Assembly: GCF_030295995.1 (NCBI RefSeq)
Contig: NZ_AP027365.1
Location: 2,264,066-2,328,065, forward strand
Length of the DNA stretch: 64,000 nucleotides
Source of the DNA: Thalassotalea hakodatensis
GTDB taxonomy: Bacteria; Pseudomonadota; Gammaproteobacteria; Enterobacterales; Alteromonadaceae
Reading direction: 5' to 3'
Made by a program: the position numbers and the translations under genes. Shown piece after piece: positions 45,734-55,302 of the stretch. Every line of letters begins with the position of its first letter. Position 1 is the stretch's first letter. The notes beneath the pieces were generated by a model. That model was not told where the DNA came from, searched no databases, and worked only from the letters and a program-made list of their open reading frames with translations.

Positions 45734-46108
45734 CTTTTATTCCCTTTCAAAAATACGTATTAATTACGAAACCCTGTGTATTTTGTAACAAAAGGAAAGA
45801 CAAAGATCAACAACCGAAAGAATAAGAAACCTTCAGTAACCAGCAAAACAACTAAAGAAAATGAACTTTTTTATAGCAGTTTATGCCATTAAAGTAAGAT
45901 AAAAAGAAACGTGAGATATGAGAAAACCGAAATATCTAGTGGCAACTTCTACTGCAAATAATACTTAATGTTACCAATGCGCACTATGATGAAATTCGCC
46001 TTTTAAATACTTTTAATATTGAAAGGCATTACTGATAGTTTAACGCTAATAAAAGCACATTAAGCATGTCGCTATTGATCGGCTAGATTACAATATTAAA
46101 AAAGTAAG
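45734..46108. other. Gene-free region upstream of the M60-like gene
   Basis: The 375 bases are AT-rich and without a gene or strong hairpin. They would contain the promoter of the M60-like gene, but no convincing -35/-10 pair was recognised. Confidence 0.5.
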
Positions 46109-47146
46109 TTATTGCCCTAATTGATATTTTGCGACGGCACGATTATGATCTTTTAAATTCGTTGAAAAGATATGCTTACCCTTTCCATCACTAACAAAAT
46201 AATAATAATCCGTTTGGGCAGGTTGCAGTGCGGCTACAATCGCTGATTTACCTGGCATTGCAATTGGTGTTGGAGGTAAGCCGTTTATTCGATAGGTATT
46301 ATATTGGGTTTTCTCTCTTAAATGTTTGCGAGTAATATTGCCTTTGTATCGATCAGCTAAGCCATAAATTACTGTAGGGTCAGTTTGCAAGCGCATGTTT
46401 TTTTGTAAACGATTAACGAACACCGATGCGATTATTTGATGTTCGGAATGTTGACCACTTTCTTTTTCTATAATTGAAGCCATGATTAACGCTTCATAAG
46501 AGTCAGCGTATGGTAGGTTTCCTTGCTTTTGTTGCCAAGCATTATTCAAGTGAATTTGCATTTGCTGATAAGCACGTTTTAATAAATCAATGTCTTTAGT
46601 TTTATGAGTAAACGCATAAGTTTCAGGAAAAAACAATCCCTCCGGATGAGTTGTATCAAGATTTAATGCAGAAGCAACTTGTTGATACAAAGAGTTGGTT
46701 TCTTGGTAATCGAGCGTTTTTGTAATATTGGGATGTTTAGCAATTTGTACTAGCCATTGCGCTAGTGTAGAGCCCTCAACAAATGTGATATTAAATTGAT
46801 GTTCTTGTCCTTGGCTGACCATCAATAATATATCTTTCAAGCGTTGGTCATTACGTATTAAATAATTGCCTGCTTTTATCTGCGTGAATGAAGGATTAAG
46901 TTTGCCATAAACTTTTAACCAAAGAGTTTGATTAACTATCCCTAGCGTTGATAATTGGTAAGCAAAGCGATTGAAACTCATACCTCGCTCTATTTCTATC
47001 ATGGTGTCTTGGTTAAGCGGGTTCAGACGCTCCATTTTATATTGTGTCATTCCTAACAAACCAGCAATACTCACCACACAGAGCAAAATCAACAGAAATA
47101 TCGTGTTAATGAACTTACTCTTGATGAGATATTTTACGAATTGCAT
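46109..47146 (-). CDS. mltG: Endolytic murein transglycosylase
   Basis: A 345-residue inner-membrane protein with one N-terminal membrane helix (about 11-33) and a periplasmic YceG domain. It cleaves nascent glycan strands, ending their elongation. The catalytic glutamate lies in 'ALIMASIIEKESG' near residue 223. 'VFVNRLQKNMRLQTDPTVIYG' and 'YNTYRINGLPPTPIAMPGKSAI' are hallmarks. It overlaps pabC by 13 bases, as expected for this conserved pair. Confidence 0.94.
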   Translation of the reverse strand: MQFVKYLIKSKFINTIFLLILLCVVSIAGLLGMTQYKMERLNPLNQDTMIEIERGMSFNRFAYQLSTLGIVNQTLWLKVYGKLNPSFTQIKAGNYLIRNDQRLKDILLMVSQGQEHQFNITFVEGSTLAQWLVQIAKHPNITKTLDYQETNSLYQQVASALNLDTTHPEGLFFPETYAFTHKTKDIDLLKRAYQQMQIHLNNAWQQKQGNLPYADSYEALIMASIIEKESGQHSEHQIIASVFVNRLQKNMRLQTDPTVIYGLADRYKGNITRKHLREKTQYNTYRINGLPPTPIAMPGKSAIVAALQPAQTDYYYFVSDGKGKHIFSTNLKDHNRAVAKYQLGQ

Positions 47147-47934
47147 ACTAACTTTCCAATAAAACGAGAAGCCACTGACAATGACAATGTATGCCCATTA
47201 AAGTTTTTAACTGGCACATACCCCATCACACTATTACAAATAATCATTGCATCAATATCTACCAGAGAATCTAACGGCTCTTTAATTAACTTTATCTCAG
47301 AAAGTTGTCTTATTGTTTGATTTCTCAATAACCCAGAAACGCCTGAACTACCAAGTTCAGGCGTAAAAACATCGTTATTTTTTATCCAAAACACATTTGC
47401 ACAGCTTGTTTCTACTATATTATTTTGCACATCAGTTACGATTAAATCTTGCCACTGACTTTCATCAAGTTCCTTTCTGATCAGCACTTGTTCCAACCGG
47501 TTTAAATGTTTAATACCTGCTAAGTTGGGGTTTATACCTAATCGAGTCTTTGCAATGCCTATGCTAACGCCTGCCTGTTGCCAGTCGATATAATGTTTTG
47601 GAAATTCATGAACCATCACAATCACATTCGGCTTTGATACGCCAATTCGAGAATATCCCCTGCCGCCTGTTCCTGCAGTGATCATAACTTTTAATACCGC
47701 TAGAGGAAAAGCTGTTGATTGTTTAACAAGCTCAGCTTTTAATGCATGCCAGTCAATATCCGATAACGCAATGCGAGCGCAGCTTTCTTTTAGACGTTCA
47801 ATATGCTCCATCAATAATAGGATTGTACCATCAACAATTTTTGCCGTAGTAAACACCCCATCACCGTATGCTAAACCTCGATCTGTGATAGAAATGTCTT
47901 CAGTACGAATACCATTAAGTGAACAATACAACAT
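47134..47934 (-). CDS. pabC: Aminodeoxychorismate lyase
   Basis: A 266-residue PLP enzyme releasing 4-aminobenzoate and pyruvate for folate synthesis. The N-terminus 'ISITDRGLAYGDGVFTT' and the central 'LAGIKHLNRLEQVLIRKELDE', with the PLP lysine, are typical. 'IVETSCANVFWIKNNDVFTPEL' and 'SGVSGLLRNQTI' complete the fold type IV pattern. It is coupled to mltG and separated from fabF by a terminator-like hairpin. Confidence 0.92.
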   Translation of the reverse strand: MLYCSLNGIRTEDISITDRGLAYGDGVFTTAKIVDGTILLLMEHIERLKESCARIALSDIDWHALKAELVKQSTAFPLAVLKVMITAGTGGRGYSRIGVSKPNVIVMVHEFPKHYIDWQQAGVSIGIAKTRLGINPNLAGIKHLNRLEQVLIRKELDESQWQDLIVTDVQNNIVETSCANVFWIKNNDVFTPELGSSGVSGLLRNQTIRQLSEIKLIKEPLDSLVDIDAMIICNSVMGYVPVKNFNGHTLSLSVASRFIGKLVCNS

Positions 47935-47955
47935 GAAATTTTTATGATCAGATAT

Positions 47956-47985
47956 AAAAAAGCCCGAATAGACAGTATTCAGGCT
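47956..47985 (-). terminator. Terminator downstream of fabF
   Basis: A 10-bp stem AGCCTGAATA/TATTCGGGCT (minus strand, one G-U pair) with a 5-base loop is followed by six T residues. It lies between fabF and pabC and would attenuate downstream expression. Confidence 0.7.
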
Positions 47986-48010
47986 TATGCATTGAGATTC
48001 AAGAAGTTTT

Positions 48011-49246
48011 CTAAATTCTTTTCAATACTAATGAACCATTAGTGCCGCCAAAGCCAAATGAATTACATAGTGCATATTCAAGTGATACGTCTCGTGCGGT
48101 ATCTCGAATGTAATCAAGATCACAACCGTCATCAGGGTTCTCAAGATTAATTGTTGGTGCTACTTTTTGCTCAAATAGAGACTGAGCTGTAAAAATTGTT
48201 TCAACAGCACCAGCTGCACCTAATAAATGTCCGGTCATTGATTTAGTTGAACCAACCATTGTTTTGTAGGCATGTTCACCAAAAATTGCTTTTACAGCAT
48301 TTATTTCAGCAATATCACCTGCCGGTGTAGAAGTACCATGAGCATTAATATAACCAATTTTTTCAGGTGTAACTCCTGCATCTCGCAAGGCATTAGTCAT
48401 AGCTAAAGCCGCACCGGCACCATCAGCAGGTGGTGACGTCATATGATAAGCATCACCACTCATACCAAAACCAACAACTTCTGCATACATTGTAGCGCCA
48501 CGAGCTTTAGCATGTTCGTATTCTTCAACAACCACCATGCCAGCACCATCGCTTAACACAAAGCCATCACGATCTTTATCCCAAGGGCGACTTGCACTTT
48601 GTGGATCATCATTACGGGTTGATAAAGCTCTTGCGGAACAAAAGCCACCGATACCAAGTTCAGTAGATGCTTTTTCAGTACCACCAGCTATCATTGCATC
48701 AGCATCGCCATGTGCGATCATACGCACAGCGTGGCCAATATTATGAACACCAGAAGTACAGGCGGTTACAATAGATATATTTGGCCCTTTCAAGCCTAAA
48801 CGAATAGATAAGTTCCCTGCTGCCATATTTAAAATAGTAGAAGGACAGAAAAATGGTGAAAGCTTTCTTACACCACCTTGTAAATACTTGCTATGGTTTT
48901 CTTCGATAAGGCTTAATCCACCGATACCAGAACCAACAGCCACACCAATGCGGTGAGCGTTTTGTTCTGTAACGGTTAAGCCTGAGTGATCCATGGCTTG
49001 GATGCCAGCTGCAAGACCATATTGAATGAATATGTCCATTTTGCGGCTATCTTTTTTTGTAATACCATAATCTTCAGCATTAAAGCCCTTTACTAATCCG
49101 GCAAATTTAGTGGGAAAGCTGCTAGTATCAAAATGTTCGATGGTATCTATGCCACTTTTACCCGCAAGTAAATGTTGCCAAGTTGTTTGAGCATCATTAC
49201 CAAGTGGGGAAAGCATACCAAAACCGGTTACTACAACACGACGCAT
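48011..49246 (-). CDS. fabF: Beta-ketoacyl-ACP synthase II
   Basis: Elongates fatty acids by condensing malonyl-ACP with acyl-ACP. The 411 residues fit FabF. The Cys-His-His triad is visible in '[16 protein letters not shown]', '[12 protein letters not shown]' and '[16 protein letters not shown]'. The lysine of 'GSTKSMTG' is also conserved. FabF also adjusts membrane fluidity with temperature in related bacteria. It follows acpP after a hairpin, in the standard order acpP-fabF-pabC-mltG. Confidence 0.97.
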   Translation of the reverse strand: MRRVVVTGFGMLSPLGNDAQTTWQHLLAGKSGIDTIEHFDTSSFPTKFAGLVKGFNAEDYGITKKDSRKMDIFIQYGLAAGIQAMDHSGLTVTEQNAHRIGVAVGSGIGGLSLIEENHSKYLQGGVRKLSPFFCPSTILNMAAGNLSIRLGLKGPNISIVTACTSGVHNIGHAVRMIAHGDADAMIAGGTEKASTELGIGGFCSARALSTRNDDPQSASRPWDKDRDGFVLSDGAGMVVVEEYEHAKARGATMYAEVVGFGMSGDAYHMTSPPADGAGAALAMTNALRDAGVTPEKIGYINAHGTSTPAGDIAEINAVKAIFGEHAYKTMVGSTKSMTGHLLGAAGAVETIFTAQSLFEQKVAPTINLENPDDGCDLDYIRDTARDVSLEYALCNSFGFGGTNGSLVLKRI

Positions 49247-49330
49247 GGGAAGAGTTGCCTCCGATAGAATTGAATCGTTGAAAGGTGAGCTGATTTTTTG
49301 AATACGTCAGCAGAACGTATCTAACAAAAT

Positions 49331-49354
49331 TCAGGCGGTAAAATTACCGCCTGA
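49331..49354 (-). terminator. Hairpin between acpP and fabF
   Basis: TCAGGCGGT and ACCGCCTGA pair perfectly around a short loop and are followed by ATTTTG on the minus strand. It probably lets acpP be expressed in excess over fabF. Confidence 0.7.
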
Positions 49355-49366
49355 AAACTTTACTTA

Positions 49367-49600
49367 TTACTGGTTCGAAGTGATGTAATCGATCGCAGCT
49401 TGAACAGTAGTAATTTTCTCTGCTTCTTCGTCTGGGATCTCAGTATCAAATTCTTCTTCTAACGCCATTACTAATTCTACTGTATCTAATGAATCAGCAC
49501 CTAAGTCGTCTACGAAAGAAGCTTCAACTTTTACTTCATCTTCGCTCACACCTAATTGCTCAATAGTAATTTTTTTTACGCGTTCTTCGATAGTACTCAT
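49367..49600 (-). CDS. acpP: Acyl carrier protein
   Basis: A 77-residue acidic four-helix protein carrying growing acyl chains. The phosphopantetheine attachment serine is in '[21 protein letters not shown]'. Sequence is very close to E. coli AcpP. It has its own promoter upstream and a terminator-like hairpin behind, fitting its high abundance. Confidence 0.98.
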   Translation of the reverse strand: MSTIEERVKKITIEQLGVSEDEVKVEASFVDDLGADSLDTVELVMALEEEFDTEIPDEEAEKITTVQAAIDYITSNQ

Positions 49601-49722
49601 TTTTTTTCCTTTAGTAGAAAATACAATTTTTCAAAATTGCGTGTAGTGTATTCGCCTACAGGCTAGCTTGCAAGCTTATCGTTTTGCTTTTATTGCTGGT
49701 CTAACCTGTTGACAGTTATGCT

Positions 49723-49750
49723 ATTATGCTTATTTATTAAATATTATCAA
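49723..49750 (-). promoter_or_regulatory. Probable sigma-70 promoter of acpP
   Basis: On the minus strand, TTGATA (49750-49745) and CATAAT (49728-49723) are separated by 16 bases. The start would lie about 115 bases ahead of the acpP ATG, leaving a moderately long leader. Confidence 0.5.
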
Positions 49751-49769
49751 TATGTTAAATAAACATTGT

Positions 49770-50504
49770 TTAAACCATGTACATGCCGCCATTAACATGT
49801 AATGTTTCACCTGTTATGTATCCTGCAGCATCAGAGGCTAAAAATGCAACAGATTTTGCTATTTCTTCTGGCTTACCTAAACGATTTGCAGGTACTTGTG
49901 AAAAAATACCTTCCTTTTGTTCGTCTGTTAGCGTCTGTGTCATATCAGTATCGATAAAACCTGGAGAGACAGTATTAACCGTGATACCACGTGATGCAAC
50001 TTCTCTTGCTAACGATTTCGTAAAGCCAATTAAGCCGGCTTTCGCTGTAGCGTAATTAACTTGACCTGCATTACCCATTGTTCCAACAACTGAACCAATG
50101 TTAATAATACGACCAAAGCGCTTCTTCATCATAGGGCGCATAACGGCTTTACTAATTTTAAATACCGATGATAAGTTCGTATCGATGATATCATTCCACT
50201 CATCGTCTTTCATACGCATAAATAAGTTATCACGCGTAATACCTGCATTATTCACTAAAATATCAATAACGCCAAACTCTTGTTTAATCGTTTCAAACAT
50301 TGAGCTAATTGATTCATCATCAGTAACATTTAAGACTAAACCTTGACCGGCACCTAAATATTCGCTGATTTTTTCAGCACCATGTTCAGACGTTGCAGTA
50401 CCTACTACGGTTGCGCCTAATGCTTTAAGTTGTTCTGCAATAGCTTTACCAATACCACGACTAGCGCCTGTCACTAATGCAACTTGACCTTCTAACGAAA
50501 ACAT
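49770..50504 (-). CDS. fabG: 3-oxoacyl-ACP reductase
   Basis: An NADPH-dependent short-chain dehydrogenase that reduces 3-oxoacyl-ACP. The 244 residues show the cofactor motif 'VTGASRGIGKAIAEQL' and 'DILVNNAGITRDNLFMRMKDDEW'. The catalytic serine and Y-x-x-x-K lie in 'INIGSVVGTMGNAGQVNYATAKAG'. It begins eight bases after fabD. The 169 bases downstream contain the acpP promoter. Confidence 0.97.
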   Translation of the reverse strand: MFSLEGQVALVTGASRGIGKAIAEQLKALGATVVGTATSEHGAEKISEYLGAGQGLVLNVTDDESISSMFETIKQEFGVIDILVNNAGITRDNLFMRMKDDEWNDIIDTNLSSVFKISKAVMRPMMKKRFGRIINIGSVVGTMGNAGQVNYATAKAGLIGFTKSLAREVASRGITVNTVSPGFIDTDMTQTLTDEQKEGIFSQVPANRLGKPEEIAKSVAFLASDAAGYITGETLHVNGGMYMV

Positions 50505-50512
50505 ATATGTTC

Positions 50513-51448
50513 CTATTGTAATAAGTTATTTGCTTGTTCCAATGACGCATTGTCATTCATTGAAGTACAAGAAATTGATTTATTGATCCTTTTTACTAAC
50601 CCTTGTAAAACTTTACCTGGCCCTATTTCTAACGCAGTATCTACACCATCTTGGGCTAATTTTTCTACGGTTTCAGTCCAGCGCACAGGGCTATATAGTT
50701 GTTTAATTAACGCCATTTTAATGGCTTCTACATCTGATTCAACAGTCACGTCTACATTATTAATGACTGATATTTCAGGGGTATTAAACGTGACTTGTTT
50801 AAACTGTTCAGCAAGTTGCTCAGCCGCGTCTTTCATCAAGGCGCAATGCGAAGGCACGCTAACTGGTAGTGGCAAGGCACGCTTTGCACCTGCCTCTTTA
50901 CAAAGTATACCTGCACGTTCAACCGCCTCTTTATGACCGGCAATGACGACTTGGCCAGGTGAATTAAAGTTCACTGCAGACACTACCTGTCCGTCTGCCG
51001 CCTGAGCACAGGCTTCAATCACTTTATCGTCAGCTAAACCGATAATTGCATACATTGCTCCAATTCCCTCCGGGACAGAAGCTTGCATAAATTCACCTCG
51101 TTTTTCTACCAATTTAACGGCATCTGATAAAGAAAGAACACCAGCACAGACTAAGGCAGAGTATTCACCTAAACTATGCCCTGCGAGAACAGCGGGTTTA
51201 ATGTTAGATTGACTTTGCCATAAACGCCAAAGGGCAACACTTGCAGTAAGTAAAGCGGGCTGTGTATGGTTAGTTTGATTTAACTTCTCTGCTGGACCTT
51301 CATTAACAAGTTGCCAAACATTATAATCTAATGCCTCAGAGGCTTCGTTAAAGGTCTGCTGAACAATCTCATTATCAGTAAAGTCTTTTAACATACCTAC
51401 AGCTTGTGAGCCTTGTCCGGGGAAAATAAACGCTAAATTTTGTTGCAT
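50513..51448 (-). CDS. fabD: Malonyl-CoA:ACP transacylase
   Basis: Loads malonyl groups onto ACP. The 311 residues show the N-terminal 'FIFPGQGSQAVGML', the catalytic serine in 'LAGHSLGEYSALVCAG' near residue 92, and the histidine in 'VSVPSHCALMKDAAEQL'. It lies 55 bases after plsX, where fabH is usually found in between in related gammaproteobacteria. Confidence 0.97.
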   Translation of the reverse strand: MQQNLAFIFPGQGSQAVGMLKDFTDNEIVQQTFNEASEALDYNVWQLVNEGPAEKLNQTNHTQPALLTASVALWRLWQSQSNIKPAVLAGHSLGEYSALVCAGVLSLSDAVKLVEKRGEFMQASVPEGIGAMYAIIGLADDKVIEACAQAADGQVVSAVNFNSPGQVVIAGHKEAVERAGILCKEAGAKRALPLPVSVPSHCALMKDAAEQLAEQFKQVTFNTPEISVINNVDVTVESDVEAIKMALIKQLYSPVRWTETVEKLAQDGVDTALEIGPGKVLQGLVKRINKSISCTSMNDNASLEQANNLLQ

Positions 51449-51503
51449 AGAGTTACCTATTGACTTTTAACTGGCTATTCCAACCAATTAATCTGTAATC
51501 TGT

Positions 51504-52538
51504 TTATGATAAATGGGTATTCGTTATACCATGTTCAAGTTTTTTCGTTATTTTTTCAGGAACTTGACGTTCAACTTCTTTCATTGCTTCAAAAATTGCA
51601 TTGGTAAACGCAGTTACACCAGCATTGCCATGACTTTTAATCACAATGCCGCGCAATCCTATCAAACTTGCGCCGTTATACTGGTCGGGGTTCAGGGCTT
51701 TAAAGATTTTTTTTAAGGTTGGAGCGAAAAATCGACCGAGTAATCGTGCAAAAATATGTTGCGATAACACACTTTTTAGTTTTTGATACACCAAACGAGC
51801 AACGCCTTCACACGTTTTTAGGGCCACATTTCCAACAAAGCCATCACAAACGATAACATCAGCTTTGTTATTAAAAATATCATTGCCTTCAATAAAGCCT
51901 ATATAGTTAATATCAGGGTTCTCACTTAATAAGGTTGCGGCCATTTTAATATGATCGCTACCTTTAATTTCTTCAACGCCCATGTTTAATAAAGCAACCC
52001 TTGGCTTATTAATCGCTTCAACTTGCTCTGCCATTACCGTGCCCATAACGCCAAACTGGTATAAAACCGATGAATCACAAAAAACATTAGCACCAAGATC
52101 AAGCATAAAAACATGTTTATCATCGTGGTGTGTAGGTAACGCTGAAATAAGTGCTGGTCGCTCAACAGTAGGTAGTGTTTTTAACACAAAATGTGCTATT
52201 GAAAACAATGCACCTGTATTGCCTGCACTAACACAAGCATGAGCTTGACCGGAATGCACAAAATCAATCGCTTTACGCATTGATGAATCTTTTTTGGTTC
52301 GTAATGCTGAACTTGGTTTTTCGTCCATTGTCACCACATCAGTTGTGTGTTTAATGGATAATCGAGGATGGTCTTCTAGCTGATGCTGTTGAAGAAAATT
52401 TGAAATAAGTGTGTTGTCACCACATAAAATCAACTTAAGATCAGCAGATTTTTCTATGGCAAGCATTGCGGCTGGCAATGTTACAAGGGGGCCTTGATCG
52501 CCCCCCATAACATCGATGGCGATGGTTAAATCGCTCAA
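51504..52538 (-). CDS. plsX: Phosphate acyltransferase PlsX
   Basis: Makes acyl-phosphate from acyl-ACP for phospholipid synthesis. The 344 residues show the N-terminal 'TIAIDVMGGDQGPL', 'SAGNTGALFSIAHFVLKTLP' and 'VIVCDGFVGNVALKTCEGVA'. The start is a TTG (no in-frame ATG upstream), and the conserved IAIDVMGGD motif begins only six residues later, so no later start is possible. A GGAT site lies about eight bases upstream. It follows rpmF by 11 bases, suggesting translational coupling. Confidence 0.95.
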   Translation of the reverse strand: MSDLTIAIDVMGGDQGPLVTLPAAMLAIEKSADLKLILCGDNTLISNFLQQHQLEDHPRLSIKHTTDVVTMDEKPSSALRTKKDSSMRKAIDFVHSGQAHACVSAGNTGALFSIAHFVLKTLPTVERPALISALPTHHDDKHVFMLDLGANVFCDSSVLYQFGVMGTVMAEQVEAINKPRVALLNMGVEEIKGSDHIKMAATLLSENPDINYIGFIEGNDIFNNKADVIVCDGFVGNVALKTCEGVARLVYQKLKSVLSQHIFARLLGRFFAPTLKKIFKALNPDQYNGASLIGLRGIVIKSHGNAGVTAFTNAIFEAMKEVERQVPEKITKKLEHGITNTHLS

Positions 52539-52549
52539 TGTAGTATCCG

Positions 52550-52720
52550 CTATTTAGCGACTACTTTAACACCTTTATAAAAGCCATCAGCGGTAACGTG
52601 ATGACGACGGTGTGTTTCACCTGATACTGGATCTACTGATAAGTTTTCAGCTGTTAATGCGTCATGTGAACGGCGCATGCCACGTCTTGAACGAGACTTC
52701 TTGCTCTTTTGAACTGCCAT
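52550..52720 (-). CDS. rpmF: 50S ribosomal protein L32
   Basis: A 56-residue basic protein translated from the ATG at 52718-52720: it begins [20 protein letters not shown] and ends [11 protein letters not shown] with a TAG stop. Sequence and position between yceD and plsX identify L32. The paired zinc-binding cysteines found in some L32 forms are absent, so this is the zinc-independent (C-) type usual in gammaproteobacteria. A TTAGGAG site lies just upstream. Confidence 0.96.
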   Translation of the reverse strand: MAVQKSKKSRSRRGMRRSHDALTAENLSVDPVSGETHRRHHVTADGFYKGVKVVAK

Positions 52721-52744
52721 TGCCTAACTCCTAAAATCAATTAA

Positions 52745-53257
52745 TTATTTAAGTTTTTTTAACACGTCAAATGGGTTCGGCTTCTCTTGCTCTTCAGGCA
52801 ACTTTCCCCAAACACTATCAGCCGGAGACTGACAATCTTGTTGATCATGCCTAGGAATTAGTGGAATCGCAAGGATTAACTCGTCTTCAACTAACTCACG
52901 CAGGTTCACTTCACCATTTTCATCTAATTCTATTGCGTCATAATATGACGGCAATTCGTCAGCAGCTTCCTGATTTTTCACCGGACTGAAAACAAAGTCA
53001 ATTAATAATGTTGACTCTAAAGACTCAGTACACCGCTGACATGTTAACGTAGCAGGAACCGACCCTTTGCCTGATATAGTTATCAAACCCAGTTCATCCA
53101 CTCCGAATGCAACATTAACATGTATTTGTTCACTACAGCTTTCGCACGCAGCCAACAATCTATTCATTTCCGACGACTCAAAAAAGCCTTCACACACTAA
53201 CCGACGTTGTGCGCTTTTATAGGGATCTATCGTGATCGGAAGTTTCAGATTCTGCAT
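52745..53257 (-). CDS. yceD: YceD (DUF177) 23S rRNA accumulation protein
   Basis: A 170-residue protein. Two CxxC pairs ('LAACESCSEQ' and 'LTCQRCTESL') probably hold a metal. 'EDELILAIPLIPRHDQQDC' and the ending 'NPFDVLKKLK' are family hallmarks. YceD is needed for normal 23S rRNA levels in E. coli and plants. It begins the rpmF-fab block and is divergent from the maf-type gene. Confidence 0.93.
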   Translation of the reverse strand: MQNLKLPITIDPYKSAQRRLVCEGFFESSEMNRLLAACESCSEQIHVNVAFGVDELGLITISGKGSVPATLTCQRCTESLESTLLIDFVFSPVKNQEAADELPSYYDAIELDENGEVNLRELVEDELILAIPLIPRHDQQDCQSPADSVWGKLPEEQEKPNPFDVLKKLK

Positions 53258-53375
53258 AAGGCGCGCATGATATAGCCGTTCAAGCCGTGTGTCAAAAGAA
53301 AATTAGCGAATTTGATTTAAAAATTCTTTATTGCCCTTATATTAGCAGAAACCGATTAAATTTTGAGTCATATCA

Positions 53376-53963
53376 ATGAAAAAAATAGTGTTAGGGTCAA
53401 CATCCCCCTTTCGTAAAGAAATTCTTAATAAACTAAAAATAGAATTCATTTGTGATAAGCCTAATATCGACGAAACCGCCCTTCCTGATGAGTCGGCTAT
53501 TCAGTTAGTGGAGCGACTCGCCATTGAAAAAGCACAAGCAGTAGCCAAGCTACACGATAATGCGCTGATCATTGGCTCTGATCAAGTTGCTCTTTGTAAT
53601 GAAAAGATACTAGGTAAACCACACACCAAAGAAAATGCTATTAAACAATTAATGAGCTTTAGCGGTAAGCGTGTAACATTCTATACGGGCTTATGTGTAC
53701 TTGATAGCGATAGTGGGCAGATCCATGCTGTGGTTGAACCTTTCCACGTTTACTTTAAAACATTAAATAAAGCAGATGTGGAGCGCTACGTTGATGCAGA
53801 AATGCCACTTAATTGTGCTGGAAGTTTTAAAAGCGAAGGATTAGGTATTTGTTTATTTGAAAAGTTAGTGGGAGATGATCCAAACAGTTTAGTCGGGTTA
53901 CCGTTGATAAAACTCATACATTTATTTGAAAAACATGGCTTTCATGTACTACAAGCAATTTAA
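53376..53963 (+). CDS. yceF: Maf-family nucleotide pyrophosphatase (YceF type)
   Basis: A 195-residue enzyme hydrolysing modified nucleoside triphosphates such as 7-methyl-GTP. Hallmarks are 'VLGSTSPFRKEIL' at the start, 'NIDETALPDESAIQLVERLAIEKAQAVA', the catalytic 'LIIGSDQVALC', and 'NCAGSFKSEGLGICLFEKLVGDDPNSLVGLP'. The YceF branch is indicated by its place beside yceD-rpmF, divergent from them. No strong ribosome site precedes the ATG. Confidence 0.92.
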   Translation: MKKIVLGSTSPFRKEILNKLKIEFICDKPNIDETALPDESAIQLVERLAIEKAQAVAKLHDNALIIGSDQVALCNEKILGKPHTKENAIKQLMSFSGKRVTFYTGLCVLDSDSGQIHAVVEPFHVYFKTLNKADVERYVDAEMPLNCAGSFKSEGLGICLFEKLVGDDPNSLVGLPLIKLIHLFEKHGFHVLQAI

Positions 53964-54013
53964 TATCGTGTGATATTGTTAATGTTATAGCACAATGGTG
54001 GCGACGTAACCCC

Positions 54014-55204
54014 CTAAGTAAATCGTCGCCAAACATACTCTAATGGACCAAGTTGATACTTCTTTAACCAAAAGCGAGCAAATAGAAGTTGTATTGATAT
54101 GATGCAAGTGCCAAAAACAATAATAGAATAAAAAGGCACTTTCCCCATCCACGCAAAACCATAACCATAAAATAAGAAAACACAAACTGTGGTTTGCATC
54201 AAATACATGGTTAGTGCCATACGGCCAAGCTGCGATAAGCCTGAAAAGTTAACACCGTTATGCGATAAACGATAAAGCAATGCCATATAAGCAAGCGCCA
54301 TCATTATACAACCCACCTGATAAACTAAGCCTTGAAATAAACCGAGCAAATCCGTAGAAAATGGGCTGCCCGTTATTGCTTTAATATAAGCATAAATAAA
54401 ACTAAACCCTGCTCCAACAACAAATAACTTTATAATGTTATCCTTCGATGGCACATGAACTTGTCCACGTAAATATAAGCGAGCTAAATATACGCCAAGT
54501 AAAAATTGCCCTAACACCTGAAACGGCCGGCCCGTTTTTAAATATGCCATAGGACGTGGAATGGCACTAAAGATATTGCCCCAAAAAACATCCTTCGCTT
54601 CTTGAGCAGTGCGTAAAGATAACAAACTGACTTCTTGATAACCTAAGCTTTTTCTCAAATTATAAACAGTTTCTGTTAATGCATTCCAACCATTTAATTG
54701 TGAAGTTAACGATAATAATAGATGCATCAAAAGTGGTGCACACAACAATACAATAATCCAGCGGCATAAACGCGTATCGTCGATATCCTTAAAATACAAC
54801 AAACAAACACCTAATAAACTATATAGGGTTAAAATATCACCATGCCATATTAAATACATATGGCTTATGCCCATGACAAATAAAACCAACATTCGTTTTA
54901 ACCAAAAGGCGGTAAAATTTTTATTTTGTCGTTTCAATTTAGCGTATTGAAGAGCAAAACCAGCACCAAGTAATGTGGCAAAAACACTATAAAATTTACC
55001 TTCAATTAAAAAATCAATAACAAACAAAACCCCGCGATCCCACCATGGTAATGCTTGAATTTCATTGAAGTTAAGTGAATAAAAACCAGTAAAGCTGACC
55101 AAATTAGCAAAAATAATTCCACATAATGCAAAGCCGCGCATGGTATCTAGCGCACCAATACGCTGTTTAGTCGAGTGAACTCTATCTTTAGCAGTTAACA
55201 GCAT
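54014..55204 (-). CDS. DUF418 (YeiB-type) inner-membrane protein
   Basis: A 396-residue protein with about ten hydrophobic segments. The N-terminal 'RIGALDTMRGFALCGIIFANLVSF' (acyltransferase-like), the 'FYSVFATLLGAGFALQYAK' segment, and the C-terminal DUF418 part ending in GPLEYVWRRFT are diagnostic. The function is unknown. It is divergent from the TonB-receptor operon; the Zur-like palindrome at 55283-55302 lies 79 bases upstream of its start and could control both. Confidence 0.88.
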   Translation of the reverse strand: MLLTAKDRVHSTKQRIGALDTMRGFALCGIIFANLVSFTGFYSLNFNEIQALPWWDRGVLFVIDFLIEGKFYSVFATLLGAGFALQYAKLKRQNKNFTAFWLKRMLVLFVMGISHMYLIWHGDILTLYSLLGVCLLYFKDIDDTRLCRWIIVLLCAPLLMHLLLSLTSQLNGWNALTETVYNLRKSLGYQEVSLLSLRTAQEAKDVFWGNIFSAIPRPMAYLKTGRPFQVLGQFLLGVYLARLYLRGQVHVPSKDNIIKLFVVGAGFSFIYAYIKAITGSPFSTDLLGLFQGLVYQVGCIMMALAYMALLYRLSHNGVNFSGLSQLGRMALTMYLMQTTVCVFLFYGYGFAWMGKVPFYSIIVFGTCIISIQLLFARFWLKKYQLGPLEYVWRRFT

Positions 55205-55282
55205 TCTGGTTAATTCCTCTTACAAGCCTGTCGCTTTGTTATTGCCCTGTTAATAGTTTATTGATATCTTGCAACCAATATT

Positions 55283-55302
55283 AGTTATGTTATAACATAA
55301 CT
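55283..55302. promoter_or_regulatory. Zur-like operator in the promoter region of the TonB-receptor operon
   Basis: AGTTATGTTATAACATAACT is a perfect 20-bp palindrome, 185 bases upstream of the receptor start. Its inner 18 bases match 16 of 18 positions of the published Zur consensus of the Agrobacterium group (GATATGTTATAACATATC, recalled from the literature). It also has the TGTTATAACA core. This suggests zinc-dependent repression. The zur gene is not in the window. Confidence 0.55.

Noticed and set aside
49709-49737. TTGACA with a TATTTA-like -10 on the plus strand between acpP and fabG
   Set aside because: It would drive antisense transcription into fabG. The minus-strand promoter for acpP better explains the region.
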